From the NCBI GenBank assembly GCA_037074705.1, contig CM073591.1, positions 178,151,432 to 178,215,431 of the forward strand: a stretch of DNA of 64,000 nucleotides. The letters are read 5' to 3'. Below, in pieces: positions 1 through 10,834 of the stretch; the stretch's first letter is position 1; each line of letters opens with the position of its first letter. The stretch is from Zhengitettix transpicula. Lineage: Eukaryota; Arthropoda; Insecta; Orthoptera; Tetrigidae. Made by a program: the position numbers and the translations under genes. The notes under the pieces are model-generated. The model was not told the origin of the DNA. It did not search any database and saw only the letters and a list, made by a program, of their open reading frames with translations.

Positions 1-299
1 CGTTATTCTTCACTGTAAAACATTATTAGTATATGAGAATCCGTAATATAATAACAGTAAAAATGTATTCAAACGGTTCTGACCAGCCAAGGGAGACGGC
101 TGCCTCTGGTCTCCCTTTCGTCATTTTGGGAAAACGTGGGTTTTATCTCCACTCTGTAAATCATTTAAAAACAATGGAACACCAGAATAACACAATATTT
201 GACTACCGGAATCATTTCGTGTTAGCGCTTTGCAATTCCCACACGAGGATTGTCTCTTTAAACTCACAAAATTCTAACATAAGGCCCAGTACACAGTTG

Positions 300-935
300 T
301 ATTCAAAGTCGCGTGATTTTGTATCTGGGCAATGTCTGTATACAATCGCGCGACGAATTCTTGTGTAAAGACACACTTTGAGAATAAAATCGCAGAACAT
401 TGGTCTCCCGTCTGAAATGGAGACTTGAAACAATTCTCAGAATTGTTAGGCCTACTAATAATAATAACAGGTGGTTGTATCCAAACCAAGTATTTTTTTT
501 ACAGGAGATGGCCCGCTCTTCTTCGCCTGACTAATTTTATTATGCTACCAATGAAAAGCTGTTGAGTATTTTTTCTACGTCACCTATTTTATGGCCAGCT
601 TTTGATACTATAATCTTCTGAGGGCGATTTTTATGATCTGCACTTCCCACAAACAAGATCTTCTATTAAAAGTTAAATATTCTTAGTTGGCCACATCTCG
701 ATAATAAACGAGCGAAAGTTAAAAGAAATTAACGACGCGTTTTCTAGAACTCACATAGGATAATTGGGGACCATGAAAGCAATTCTGAGAATTGTCCCAT
801 TTTAGACGGGAGACCAATGTTCTGCGATTTTGTTCTAAAAGCGTGTCTGTCTACAAGAATTTGTCGCGCCTTTGTCTACAGACATTGTCTACATACAAAA
901 TCGCACAAGTGTTTTCTAAGTCTAATACTGGAATA
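300..935. repeat. Foldback (long inverted repeat) element
   Basis: The stretch at about 300-440 is repeated in reverse complement at about 775-935. Both arms contain CAATTCTGAGAATTG, GACGGGAGACCAATGTTCTG and a CAGACATTG block in matching order, with scattered mismatches and a small indel. The roughly 335-bp spacer holds no coding signal. The layout suits a MITE-like or foldback DNA element; no transposase or clear target duplication was found. Confidence 0.6.
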
Positions 936-1330
936 TGCCCTTCGAATCTAAAGTTAAGAAATTGTCACCGAAAGTAAAAGGTACTCATAAATTTACAGAC
1001 AATGTACATATATACGTGCGGTTGTGGATATGGAATTATTCATCCATTCCAATTTTTCGCTCGTTATGGAGAATTTAAACGAGTTTTGTCAAAAAAATTA
1101 AGGGTCAAGCTCTCTCAAATCTACATAAATTATTAATCTGTGTCTACATAGGGTGTGCTTCAGGGATCCTTTATTTTTCCTATCAATATGACTCATTATA
1201 AGGAACTTATTGTAATGTTTGTTATTTGCAGAGAGTCGCAAAAAGTATTTGGTTATTAAAATGCACCTAATTATACTAGGAGTATAATCTTAAATCCGCT
1301 GTTTGCTCATAAATGGCATAGTGATCATAT
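936..1330. other. Intergenic, nothing recognised
   Basis: AT-rich sequence with frequent stops in all frames. I see no coding, RNA or clear repeat signal. Confidence 0.5.
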
Positions 1331-1393
1331 TAAGCTACTATGGATACAGCATTTATTTTTATGACTTTGTCATCTGTCAAAAATAAACAAGAT
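1331..1393 (+). mobile_element. Left half of a split mariner 5' untranslated region
   Basis: This stretch matches the leader of the mariner copy at 5369-5430 (TTAAGCTACTAT, then TATGACTTTG, then ATCTGTCAAAAATA). The match stops at CAAAAATA, where LINE-derived sequence begins, and resumes at about 2912. The two halves therefore look like one mariner leader interrupted by a LINE insertion. Confidence 0.6.
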
Positions 1394-2911
1394 TCTAGGA
1401 ATAATATGGGAAAGTAAACTAAGATTCAATAATCATACAGAACAACTAATAATAGAAACTAAGAAACGAATAAATATATTAAGAATAATAGCAGCTAGAA
1501 ACTGGGGTGCCAACCATAATACGCTGCAACTTACATAATCCTCGCACAAATATAATATGGAGCCCTCCTTTACCAGTCCGCGAATATTAGAGCAATATTA
1601 GAGAAACTAAACAAAATTCAGAACGAGGCGTTCGGGATGCATAAGATCCACCCCAATAACGAGACTAAGGACAGAGACAAAAGAATTATCCCTGGCATTC
1701 AGAAAATGTTATCAATCAAGAACGCCATAAAATCTCTAGTCAAGTAACCCCCAAATCAGACCACAAACAAAGTCTTTAAATTACCACAACAGTGGGGAAG
1801 TATTAGAAGCAATACCGTTCCATAAAATGATGGAAAAACACCTGAGGACAGCAAGGATCACACTGCCACAAATTGAACAAAACACATTCGCAAGAACCTC
1901 ACCGTGGAAAATCTTAGACATTCCAGTAGATCTAACCCTCCTAAACCAAGTAAAAGATAACTCAAAACAAGATAACTTCGTCAAGGAACACGATGAATTC
2001 ATCAAGAAACACGATTATCCCAGATCAGTGCAGATGGATCCAAGTCCGCAGCAGGAGTAGAAAGTGCAATCTACAGCAGCTCTGAACAGCGCACTAGAAC
2101 ACTAAATAACCAGTCATCACGCTATCTACATGGCCACCAAACTCTGCATAAACATCCCGGATAGCAATAAACTCATTCTAACAGACTCATCCGAAGAAAT
2201 CAAAGATATCATAAACCCCCAAAAAAGGAACAAAACATTGAACCTCATTAGGGACAATATCACGAAGATAAAGAATAGGAATCAAAACATCTGTCTAGGA
2301 TGGATCCCTGCGCATAGAGGAATTCCTGGAAACCTCAGGGCCGACAAGTTGGCAAAAGTAGCATCAAGAACCATACACAACGAAGAAAATTACTTCCAGT
2401 GCAACGCAAGGAAAGGAGGAAGTTCTGTAAAGAAAACCTCGAAAACAGGTGGAACGAAAAAAGGAGAAGGAAGAACAACGGAATAATTTACAGTGAACTA
2501 GTACACTACAAAGATATAGCAATTCCCAAAACCATAAACAGAAAAAACAGATGATGCTATCTAGAGTAAGAACCCTCCACTCAGTTTGTACTCATGCGTT
2601 CCTATTTTCCAGATCTACCCAACCAACCTGTGAAGAATGCAGTCAACCACTAACTATTCCCCATATAATATTCTATAGCAGCAGGTACAACGACATCAGA
2701 AGAAATACAATCGCAAAACATCACATCGCAGACCTCTGTACTTCAACGACAGCTGCCTTGGACCTCATCAAATTTATCCAGGAAGCAAGCATAAGTGAAC
2801 AAATATAGAAACCCGATTGCAATTAATGTTAACGCTATGTAATCTATGGTAAATAACATACGGGTCGCCAATGACCACGATTTCGACGCGACCGTTATAA
2901 ACTTTTATTAA
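1394..2911 (+). pseudogene. Decayed LINE ORF2 3' end with RNase H (I/Jockey-like)
   Basis: Broken reading frames on the plus strand match the end of an insect non-LTR retrotransposon ORF2. Around 1470-2060 there is thumb-region-like sequence. At 2130-2486 there is an RNase H segment with GWIPAHRGIPGN and a nearby ADKLAK, resembling the WIPSHxGIxGNExAD signature. At 2551-2808 there is a Cys/His tail (CEEC...LTIPHIIF) of the kind that follows RNase H in such elements. Frameshifts and stops separate the pieces, so it is dead. The end near 2906-2911 is A-rich. It sits inside a mariner leader and lacks endonuclease and most of RT, as expected of a 5'-truncated insertion. The clade call is uncertain. 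Confidence 0.7.
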
Positions 2912-2990
2912 AAAAATAGTCAATGCTCATCATTATCAATTTCATACAACAACATACATTTTTCCTATGGTAATCATGTTTAGTTTTTGC
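2912..2990 (+). mobile_element. Right half of the split mariner leader
   Basis: AATAGTCAATGCTCATCA and the following ACAACAACATACATTTTTCC match 5424-5490 of the mariner copy up to its transposase start, then similarity ends. AAAAATA lies at both LINE junctions and may be the short target duplication. Confidence 0.6.
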
Positions 2991-4260
2991 CAGGAAGGAG
3001 CATATGTACAGGGAGAAAAATTGGTGACCCCGACGTGATTCAATACGGCAAGACTTAGAAAATTTTCGCTCTCTGGACGTGATTCTGCCTGACGAGACTT
3101 AGAAAAGCAAAATAATCTGCCTTCACCTGAAGTGATCTTGCATTTGGATATACACATTCTCAGGACCGCAAGATTGTTTTCGGCTGCGAGATGTTGCAAA
3201 ACGAAGAAGCACCCTCAAAGAATGGCGAAGCGACTTCTTCACAGGACAGGGTTAACTAGGGCCGCCGGGCTATAGTTTAAGGATCCTACCCGGCATTCGC
3301 CTAAAAGTAATGTAGGACAAACCCTAGAAAATTTGCATCAGGCAATTCGGGCATTGGGTACTTGTCCCACTCTCTTCTGATAGCGGAAAGAAGTTTGCTG
3401 TGGGGCGTAGCAGCATTCACTTCTCCGTGCCTCGACCAGTTCAGGAGGCAGCTGGCCGACTGTTCCAATGAGAACAGTGAACAACTCTTATCGTATGCCC
3501 AAGATCTGTGACCCCGGAACATACACATCCACGTCGTCGGGTAATTCAAGCGTTTATGTAAATTTAATATGCGAAGTGAACAAACTGAAACTAACAGTGC
3601 AATTATTATCTCGACAAATCAGGAATCAGCAGCGTATTCCAAACTGTGAACGTAATACTAGACGGGTACAGTGTAATTCGCGCATAACCTCAAATAGTCC
3701 GATTACAAATAATAGTCTATGTTTGTACCATCGCAAATTTGGTACAAAAGCTCGAAAATGGCAGACAAGGGACAGAAACTCCGCTTGATCGTATACGATA
3801 AGAATAATCGTATGCAGTTTTTGATTGATACAGGTGCAGACGTTTCTGTGTTGCCACGCAAGGTAGCAGGGTCTAAAACACGAGATTCCACCCACGGACT
3901 GTACGCATATAATGGTAATCAAAGTAATAAAAGCGTATGGGAAAACAACACTTAACCTCAAATTAGGGTCAAGACGAGCCATTGATTGGACATTCTTAAT
4001 TGCCGATGTTTCCCAACCTATAATCGGAGCTGAATTACTCCAACATTTCAATTTAGCATGACTAGACAACTTCGTCATATACTCATGTTGAAATTTCCAG
4101 AACACAGACTCCTACAATCGGTACGCTTGTTGTTGCAAATAAAAATAAGTTTTCAAGTGTACTATGGAATATACCAGACAACACTTCGTCAGTTGCAGAG
4201 AGCGAAGAAGAAACGCATATAATTCGCATCGAACTCATAATTATTGTTGCAGGCGTTCAT
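2991..4260 (+). pseudogene. Gypsy-type LTR retrotransposon gag-protease remnant
   Basis: Near 3023 the motif TTGGTGACCCCGACGTGA resembles the sequence just after the 5' LTR of insect Gypsy-type elements. From 3536 onward the plus strand encodes a gag end with a knuckle-like LCLYHRKFGTKARKW. A retropepsin core follows at about 3770-3860, with FLIDTGADVSVLP (catalytic DTG). After a frameshift, SQPIIGAELLQHFN near 4010-4050 matches the conserved protease end. No RT, RNase H or integrase remains. A minus-strand retroposon fragment (3248-3527) interrupts the gag region. The copy is non-functional. Confidence 0.75.
3248..3527 (-). mobile_element. GC-rich retroposon, copy 1 (internal fragment)
   Basis: Reverse complement of the middle of the family seen whole at 48283-48852. 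It runs from the CCCTAGTTAACCC block to the GTTCCGGGGTCACAG block. Both ends are missing and it lies inside Gypsy-derived sequence. Confidence 0.75.
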
Positions 4261-4296
4261 GACTTTTTTTTCATAATACCGCGGCTGTGACTCAGG

Positions 4297-4788
4297 TAGG
4301 AGAGATACGAAGGGGCTACCTTTGGGGATCCCTTTTCCTCTCCGTTTTTGAACTAAGGTTCCCAAAAGCCGAGGAACCTCGGCCTGTTTTGAGAAGTGTA
4401 TGTTCCGGGGTTACAGACCTCGGGCATACGGTAAGAGTTGTCCGCTATTCCCATTGGAATAGTCGGCCAGCTGCTTCCTAAACTGGTCGAGGCGCGGAGA
4501 AGGGAATGCTGCGTCCCCACAGCAAACTCCTCTCCCGCTATCGAAAGGGCGTGGGACAAGTACCCAATGCCCGACCTACCTGATGCAGGTTTTTCTAGGG
4601 TTTGTCCTGCATTTCTTTAGGCGAATACCGGGTAGTATCCTTAAAATATAGCCCGGGGGCCCTAGTTAACCCTTGGCTACCTTCCTCTACGCTTCCACAT
4701 CCGCCCTTTCAAATGCCTTCCTATGCTATTAAAGGGGAGTTGCCACCATGTGGGTTACCCTCATGTAGCCTGTTACCTAAAAAAATAA
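4297..4788 (+). mobile_element. GC-rich retroposon, copy 2 (5'-truncated)
   Basis: Begins at TAGGAGAGATACGAAGG, without the double-hairpin head, and runs to the 3' end CATGTAGCCTGTTACC followed by an A-rich tail. It shares the CCGAGG..CCTCGG hairpin and the ATTCCCATTGGAAT hairpin with the other copies. I found no convincing target duplication. A frame of about 60 codons is open here, as in other copies, but resembles nothing known. Confidence 0.8.
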
Positions 4789-4805
4789 ACAGGTGCTAGG
4801 GGAGG

Positions 4806-5220
4806 TGTACTATGGAGCTAGCCTCCATGAACTACACGCGATCGTCTGCCCGCCAATGAACTTCTCTGCTAACATCGCTGGCGTCTAATACCCAGCTGTA
4901 GCGGAGAGCCAACGAGAAGAAGATATTCGATCGCCCAGAGTGAACACACTATTCAAAGAAACTTTATTAATTGTATTGTTGATTCAGAGCAAAAACAAAC
5001 AGTTCAGCTCTAGCATTCTCGCAGTTCATTTTTAGCATTCAAGCAGTTCAGCTCAAGCATTCGTTCAGTTCACTCACAAGAGATCGTAGTTCCTGTTGGT
5101 AAAATATTCCTTATAGTTTAAAGAAGTTAAAATAAAACTCTTTTACATTTCACAAGTCTCGTTATTAATCACATCAAGCTATATTACGTATTATTTATTT
5201 TATACTGCGTGGTTCACACA
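4806..5220 (+). mobile_element. Candidate solo LTR
   Basis: The segment starts TGTACTATGG and ends GGTTCACACA (TG..CA type). It has AATAAA at 5131-5136, followed by a T/C-rich stretch like an R-U5 end. No second LTR, primer site or target duplication is visible, so this is a tentative solo LTR. It may or may not belong to the Gypsy remnant upstream. Confidence 0.35.
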
Positions 5221-5242
5221 TACGGAGTCAAGATCCGCCCAG

Positions 5243-5368
5243 CAATACAACATCGTCTTCCGTCCGAAGCGATTTGGTCTTGCGGACGATGTTGATGGTT
5301 GGCCATGATCAGCCCATGATTTCTTGCGTTTAGGATTCTCGAAATGCATCCACTTTTCATCGCCAGTC
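5243..5368 (-). mobile_element. Inverted mariner transposase fragment
   Basis: The reverse complement of this stretch is nearly identical to 5922-6046 of the adjacent mariner copy (shared TCGCTTCGGACGGAAGACGA and GATGCATTTCGAGAATCC). It is an internal piece of the transposase gene in opposite orientation just before the 5' leader, so the locus carries a partial inverted duplication. Confidence 0.8.
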
Positions 5369-6510
5369 ACATTAAGCTACTATAGATACGGCTTTCTTTT
5401 TTTTATGACTTTGATATCTGTCAAAAATAGTCAGTGCGCATCACCATCAATTTCATACAACAACATACATTTTTCCTTTGGTAATTATGAAAAGAAAAGA
5501 ACATATGCGGTAAGCTCTGCTTTGCTGCTTCAATTTGAAGAAATCGTCTGCCGAATCGCATGATTGTGGAGGTCTGTGGCGGGGACAATGATTTTTTGGA
5601 AACAACGTGCAGAGATATGTTTTGTCGGTTCAAAGACGGCAATTTTGAGACCTGTGCGACAAGAAGAGTGAAAATCTGCCCAGGAAAGCTGAGGACCATC
5701 AAACATGCTGTTTTGGACGAGGACGATACTCAATCGAAAAAAATGTTTGCCGTTCAATTGGGTGTCACTCAACCAGCCATTTCCATGAGGTTACGTGCCA
5801 AATTAAATGATCGGAAAATGGGTGCCGTATACATTGAACGATAGGCAGATGGAGCGAAGTCGAAACACATGCAAAATCTTGATCGCCAGACAAGAAAGAA
5901 AGTCGTTCCTGCATGGGATTGTGACTGGCGATGAAAAGTGGATGCATTTCGAGAATCCTAAACGCAAGAAATCATGGGCTGATCACGGCCAACCATCAAC
6001 ATCGTCCGCAAGACCAAATCGCTTCGGACGGAAGACGATGTTGTGCGTTGGTAGGATCAGCAGGGTATCGTCTACTATGAACTGTTGAAACCTGGTGAAA
6101 CTGTCAATTCCCACCACTACCGCCAACAACTGATGCAATTGCACCGTGTTCTGTGTGAAAAAAGGTCGGATTATCAGCAAAGACAACAACGCATCGTCGC
6201 ACACTTCAACAATGGTCCGAAACCACTTGAAGCACTTAACTGGGAGGTGCTACCCCTTATTCTCCAAACATCCTTCCGAGCACCACACCTTTTCGTCGAT
6301 GCGCCACGCGCTCGATGAACATCTTACGAAGACGTCAGAAAATTGCTTGATGCGTGGTTTGCCTCGAAAGAGAAGGATTTTTTTTGGCGTGCTATACACA
6401 AATTGCCCGACAGATGGGAAAAATATATAGATAGCGGGGGGCTACGCTGAAAATTTATTTGCTTTCCATGAAAAATATGTGTTTTACTGCCCAAGAAAAA
6501 CGGATTTAAG
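5369..6510 (+). pseudogene. Mariner-family transposase pseudogene
   Basis: A decayed mariner (Tc1/mariner DDD type) element on the plus strand. The leader is at 5369-5486. A likely start near 5487 leads into an N-terminal helix-turn-helix region (LLCCFNLKK, then ETTCRDMFCRFKDGNF, then VTQPAISMRL). The catalytic part contains FLHGIVTGDEKW (first Asp), PNRFGRKTMLCV, LLKPGETVNSHHYRQQL and, after a frameshift, KDNNASSHT where intact copies have DNARPH. The C-terminal HALDEHL and CLMRGLPRKRRIFF segments lie in another frame near 6300-6390. At least three frameshifts and stops make it inactive. Clear terminal inverted repeats were not located. Confidence 0.85.
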
Positions 6511-8134
6511 CCTATACACCTGGTAAATTACCACAAGAAGATTTAATTAGGTTGCAAGAGTGATGTAATAAAATTTTATTGAATTAAATATATTAAAATG
6601 CTATAATAATAGGTTTATAAGGGGAAAATATTGACTGTGATACTAGGTACACTCTTTCTTAACCATACCGTTACTGAAGTTGAAACTCTCTCTGATTTAG
6701 AAGTAACTTTTAATAGCAATATTAATTTTAATATTTATACAAATAAGAACTAACAAAAGCTAGTCAGCATATTTTCAGACAGTCGTTTAATGAGTATAGA
6801 AATTAGAGCTGTTAACTACATAACAGACTAATTTTTATACTATTTGTAATGCTTTAGAAACAACTTTAAAATAAACTGTTACAGTAATCTCTATATCTTG
6901 TATTGTTTATGGTTGTTTGTAATTTTGTTCTAGATTAATTAAAATGTTTCTCCAGTTGGAATGTATGATTACTTAAAATTTTAGTAAATTTGATGGAAAT
7001 TATACGCAGTAGGCCTAGCGTGTGGTTGAAGAAAATAATAGTGGTAGTATATAATTAAAGGGCACAGTATTGAAATAGCGTTAATACATTATTATTGAAT
7101 ATTCTGCTAATGAAACTCATCTTTTTCATCTATTTTCTTGTTCCTTCTGTTCGCCTAAATTGTAAATGTTTCCTTGAGTCTTCAGCAGTGAGTTTTTTAC
7201 GCTCTATCACGCCAAGCAACAATTTTTACGATGATAACTATGTACAATAATAATAATATAATTACCAATACTCTGACCCGACCCGTAATAAGCAACATTT
7301 CTTATTTCGTCTACGTAGTTTTCAATCTAATTTTTAAAAGCGGAATAATTTAAGTTTTCTATTCTAACAAGAAAGTTTGTTACCTTCATCCGTATTTTAA
7401 ATAAATTTAATTTTTGGGTTACGCCACGCATGATTGCAGTATTTTATGCAGGGTCGAGCGGTAGATTATCGCAATATGATGCATGTCTTCGAAATGGCAT
7501 CCCTTTAATGTTTTCTTTCTTTAAAATAACATTAGATTCTGATTTTTTTAAATACTTCGCAGAATGTACAAATAGAGTTATTATTTTTGTTTTTAAAAGT
7601 ATAAATTACTTTATTATAAGATTTTTATTACTGGTTCAAATTTAATTTGATATTGCTTCTTCTGCGCTGTATTAAAGCACGGAACGGAACTGATTGTAAG
7701 TGATAAGGTGAAGTGAGCACGGAAAGGAGGAAGTTTGCTGAGATTTGTGGGTAGTGCGGGAATGTGGGTAATATTGCGCATGCGTATTTCTCATTTCAGA
7801 CAGAGGAAGTTCTGAGGAAGGTTGAGCAGCAGGTTGCATTAACGGGATCTAGTGCGCGCTAGGCGGATAGTTTAAAGTCTTTGAAATCGAAGCATAAATT
7901 CACACTGCTAAAAGAACAATTATTATAAAGGTTCTTAAAATATAGAAAAAAATAATAGTTCCTAAATTTATTTATGAGCACATATGCACCAGCCTCCTCT
8001 GTAAGATGGAATAGAAAGTACACCCTGAGTGTATCCGTGGGTCTGAAGGACTCAGGAAATTTGTAGTTCTTAAGATTATTATGATGATGCTCCACAACCT
8101 TGCCGGCCCGTTGCGCCCGCCATTTTCGTACTGC
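6511..8134. other. AT-rich intergenic, nothing recognised
   Basis: Mostly AT-rich with scattered stops. About 7650-7860 is less AT-rich but shows no coding, promoter or repeat signature that I can support. Confidence 0.5.
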
Positions 8135-8149
8135 ACTACTAGGTGATTT

Positions 8150-8714
8150 ATTTTTTTAGGGCAACAGTCTACATGAGGGTGATCCACATTGGGCAACTCC
8201 CCTTTAATAGCATAGGAAGGGATTTGAAAGGTGGGATGTGGAAGGGTAGAGGAAGGTAGTCAAGGGTTACTAGGGCCCCCGGGCTATATTTTAAGGATCC
8301 TACCCGGCATTCGTCTAAAGAAATGCAGGGAAAACCTTAGAAAAACTTGCATCGGGTAGGTCGGGCATTGGGTACTTATCCCACGCCCTTCCAATAGCGG
8401 TAGAGGAGTTTGCTGTGGGGACGCAGCATTCCCTTCTCCGTGCCTCGACCAGTTTAGGAGGCAGCTGGCCGACTATTCCAATGGGAATAGCGGACAACTC
8501 TTACCGTATGCCCAAGGTCTGTGACCCCGGAACATACACCTCTCAAAATAGGCCGAGGTGCCTCGGCTTGTGGGAACCTTAGTTCAAAACCGGAAAGGAA
8601 AAGGCATACCCAAAGGTAGTCCCTTCGTATCTCTCCTAAAAGGTTCTGCCTGCTAGAGAAAATTCCTCGCAGGTTACCTGCGAGAGAATCCTCTCGCAGG
8701 CTTTATTTTATGCT
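8150..8714 (-). mobile_element. GC-rich retroposon, copy 3, flanked by target duplication
   Basis: A minus-strand copy with the 3' A-tail read as Ts at 8151-8157. At its 5' end it has two head hairpins built from CCTGCGAGAG and CTCTCGCAGG units (about 8660-8702). ACTACTAGGTGATTT occurs at 8135-8149 and again at 8715-8729, a perfect 15-bp direct repeat that fits a target-site duplication. The 5' end is slightly shorter than in the copy at 48283. Confidence 0.85.
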
Positions 8715-8729
8715 ACTACTAGGTGATTT

Positions 8730-8995
8730 TTTTTTTTAAGGCAACAGGCTACATGAGGGTGATCCACATTGGGCAACTCCCCTTTAATAGCATAGGAAGG
8801 GATTAGAAAGGGGGGATGCGGAAGGGTAGAGGAAGGTAGCCAAGGGTTAACTAGGGCCCCCGGGCTATGGTTTAAGGATCCTACCCGGCATTCGCCTAAA
8901 GAAATGCAGGGAAAACCCTAGAAAAACCTGCATCGGGTAGGTCGGGCATTTGGTACTAGTCCCACGCCCTTCCGATGACGGGAGAGGAGTTTGAT
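8730..8995 (-). mobile_element. GC-rich retroposon, copy 4 (5'-truncated)
   Basis: A second minus-strand copy whose T-run (A-tail) begins directly after the downstream ACTACTAGGTGATTT of copy 3. It is homologous up to GGGAGAGGAGTTTG, then ends in unrelated sequence. The shared junction suggests insertion at the same site or a local duplication. Confidence 0.75.
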
Positions 8996-9032
8996 GTCCG
9001 TTAAGCAAATTTAATTTCCTGTGAAGTGAGAA

Positions 9033-9110
9033 GCCTGCGAGAGGTAACCTGCGAGAGATGTTCTCTTGCAGAACCTTGTAGGAGAGATACGAAGGGGCTA
9101 CCTTTGGGGG
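9033..9110 (+). mobile_element. GC-rich retroposon, 5' head fragment
   Basis: Contains GCCTGCGAGAGGTAACCTGC and then AGGAGAGATACGAAGGGG, the head of the family in plus orientation. It is only about 80 bp long and opposite in orientation to copies 3 and 4. Confidence 0.7.
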
Positions 9111-10137
9111 TGTATCAGTCGTGTGAACGGAAGATGTGCAATGGTACATGCGTAGTGGGGTTAGGTCGGAGCTCAATTCATCACGAGCAACGGCAACTTG
9201 GTAGTGTGAAAACTATTCTGAAAACATGATGCAAGGAAATATAGTGTGTTCAGTTCTGGATATGTTGAACACTAAAAAATCATCCATAAAAGTTACGAGA
9301 TTATGAGTACAGGGTTACGATAAAAAGACTTTGCTGCAGTCTGTACATCCCGTTCGTAAGAATATAATGAATGTTTTTAAGAACGATAGTGGCGTTGCTC
9401 CAAGAGGAGGCTCCCTCTGGACTGCACCTTTTCCTCCCTAACAGGACTTCTGAAACCTCTCCAGTTATAATGTAATTTAATAAATTTATTGCAACAATAG
9501 AATATTACCTCCCTTCGTTCGGAATAATTAGTAGTACTCTATAAATTTAATTTTGTGAATAAGGAGAGCGGTTATACAGTGACTGTATGCAAAAGTCCAC
9601 GCACTTAGAACATGATGCGTTGTAAATATAATGTAATTTTTACGTAAACAACAGATTAATATGGCTTAGGATAAAACCGAAAACTCCTGTTTTACATTAT
9701 CTGAGGACTAATTAAAAGTTTTTAATTTATCATTCGTTTTATCAAAAAGTCTTTAACCTGAATTTCCAAATTAACTAATTTTGAAACAATTTATGGGTCC
9801 TTGTCATACTTATGACTCAAATATGAAGCCAACAACTTATTGATGCATTTATACAACAAAACTAGAGCATGCAACTTTACATATAAGAATAAATATATAA
9901 AAATAAACCTTATAATAACAATGTAACCAGGCAGTAATTCATGTAAAAAATATGTTTAGGACAGCATATTGCATGACATCCGCGTGTCAGTTTCCTTACT
10001 TCAGTAAAAATAGAATAAACATTTCGTAGACAAGAATAACAACTAAAATTGACAATCGATGGATCGTAGTTCGAGTTTTGTGAATTTTTTGTTAACGTTT
10101 TATTTTAAATAAAAAATTGACGTCTAATTGAAAATTA
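9111..10137. other. AT-rich intergenic, nothing recognised
   Basis: No gene, RNA or clear repeat seen; stop-rich in all frames. Confidence 0.5.
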
Positions 10138-10418
10138 ATAATATGAAAGATATCCAAATACAGACAAAACAAGAGATAATATAAATACCACACAACGTTT
10201 CTGGAAGCCTTGTTCCTTTATTCAGGTGCAGAAAAAAATCAATTACCTAGAGCGACAACTGCACTAATCAGTTGACAAAACTCAAAAGTCAGTAGTCAAC
10301 TGATTAGTGCAGTTCTGTCGCTCTAGGCACTTGGGTTTTTCAGCACCCGAAGAAACGTTGTGTGATATTTATACTATCACTTCTTTTGTCTGTATGTGGC
10401 TATCTTTCTTATTATTAA
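10138..10418. repeat. Foldback family 1, near-complete palindromic copy
   Basis: Two arms in opposite orientation end in the GGCTATCTTTCTTATTATT type. Each arm carries the pattern TGGTATTTATATTATCAC, then CTTTTGTCTGTATTTGGC. The centre is a strong hairpin (CAACTGATTAGTGCAGTT against AACTGCACTAATCAGTTG). Inside each arm is the segment CACCTGAAtAAAGGAACAAG followed by CTTCCAGAAACGTTGTG (read inward-out), where GGAA and TTCC can pair. Other copies are at 30762, 34100, 51863, 58190, 58571 and 60963. Confidence 0.8.
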
Positions 10419-10564
10419 CGTTATTTTATAGCATTGACTTGGCTGGCCTTGAGGTGCGAATCCCATTCAGCCAGCGCTGAATGGCATTTCCTATAAGCGT
10501 CAGGCGTTCTGTAGTCGTCATACTGTAGGTGGAAATGAGCTAGCCCCATTTGTTGTTGTATTTA

Positions 10565-10775
10565 TAGTTACAGGAAATTCCACTATGTGGGAGAAATGCG
10601 GAAGCACATCCTATTTTCCAAGCAAGGATTGAGGAACGTTGTTTTGTATGTCATCAATCGTCCCTTGCTAAAGGATGACAAAAAGTTTCTGAAGTACTTA
10701 TGGCTAACCATAGCGCTATTTAACTATGTTCTTGATCTTGTCAAAGAACGTCTCAAAAAATGTTTCTCTCCTTAA
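10565..10775 (+). pseudogene. Possible PIF/Harbinger transposase N-terminal fragment
   Basis: A short frame with LLKDDKKFLKYLWLTIALFN and then LDLVKERLKK resembles the HARBI1-type start pattern (DDxxFxxYFRMSxxxFDxLLxxV). No DDE catalytic region follows, so this is at best a fossil fragment. Confidence 0.35.
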
Positions 10776-10834
10776 AAGTTGAACCCTATTTTTGAGAGAG
10801 AATTGTTAGCCTTAACATTGAAGAATTTTATTTT

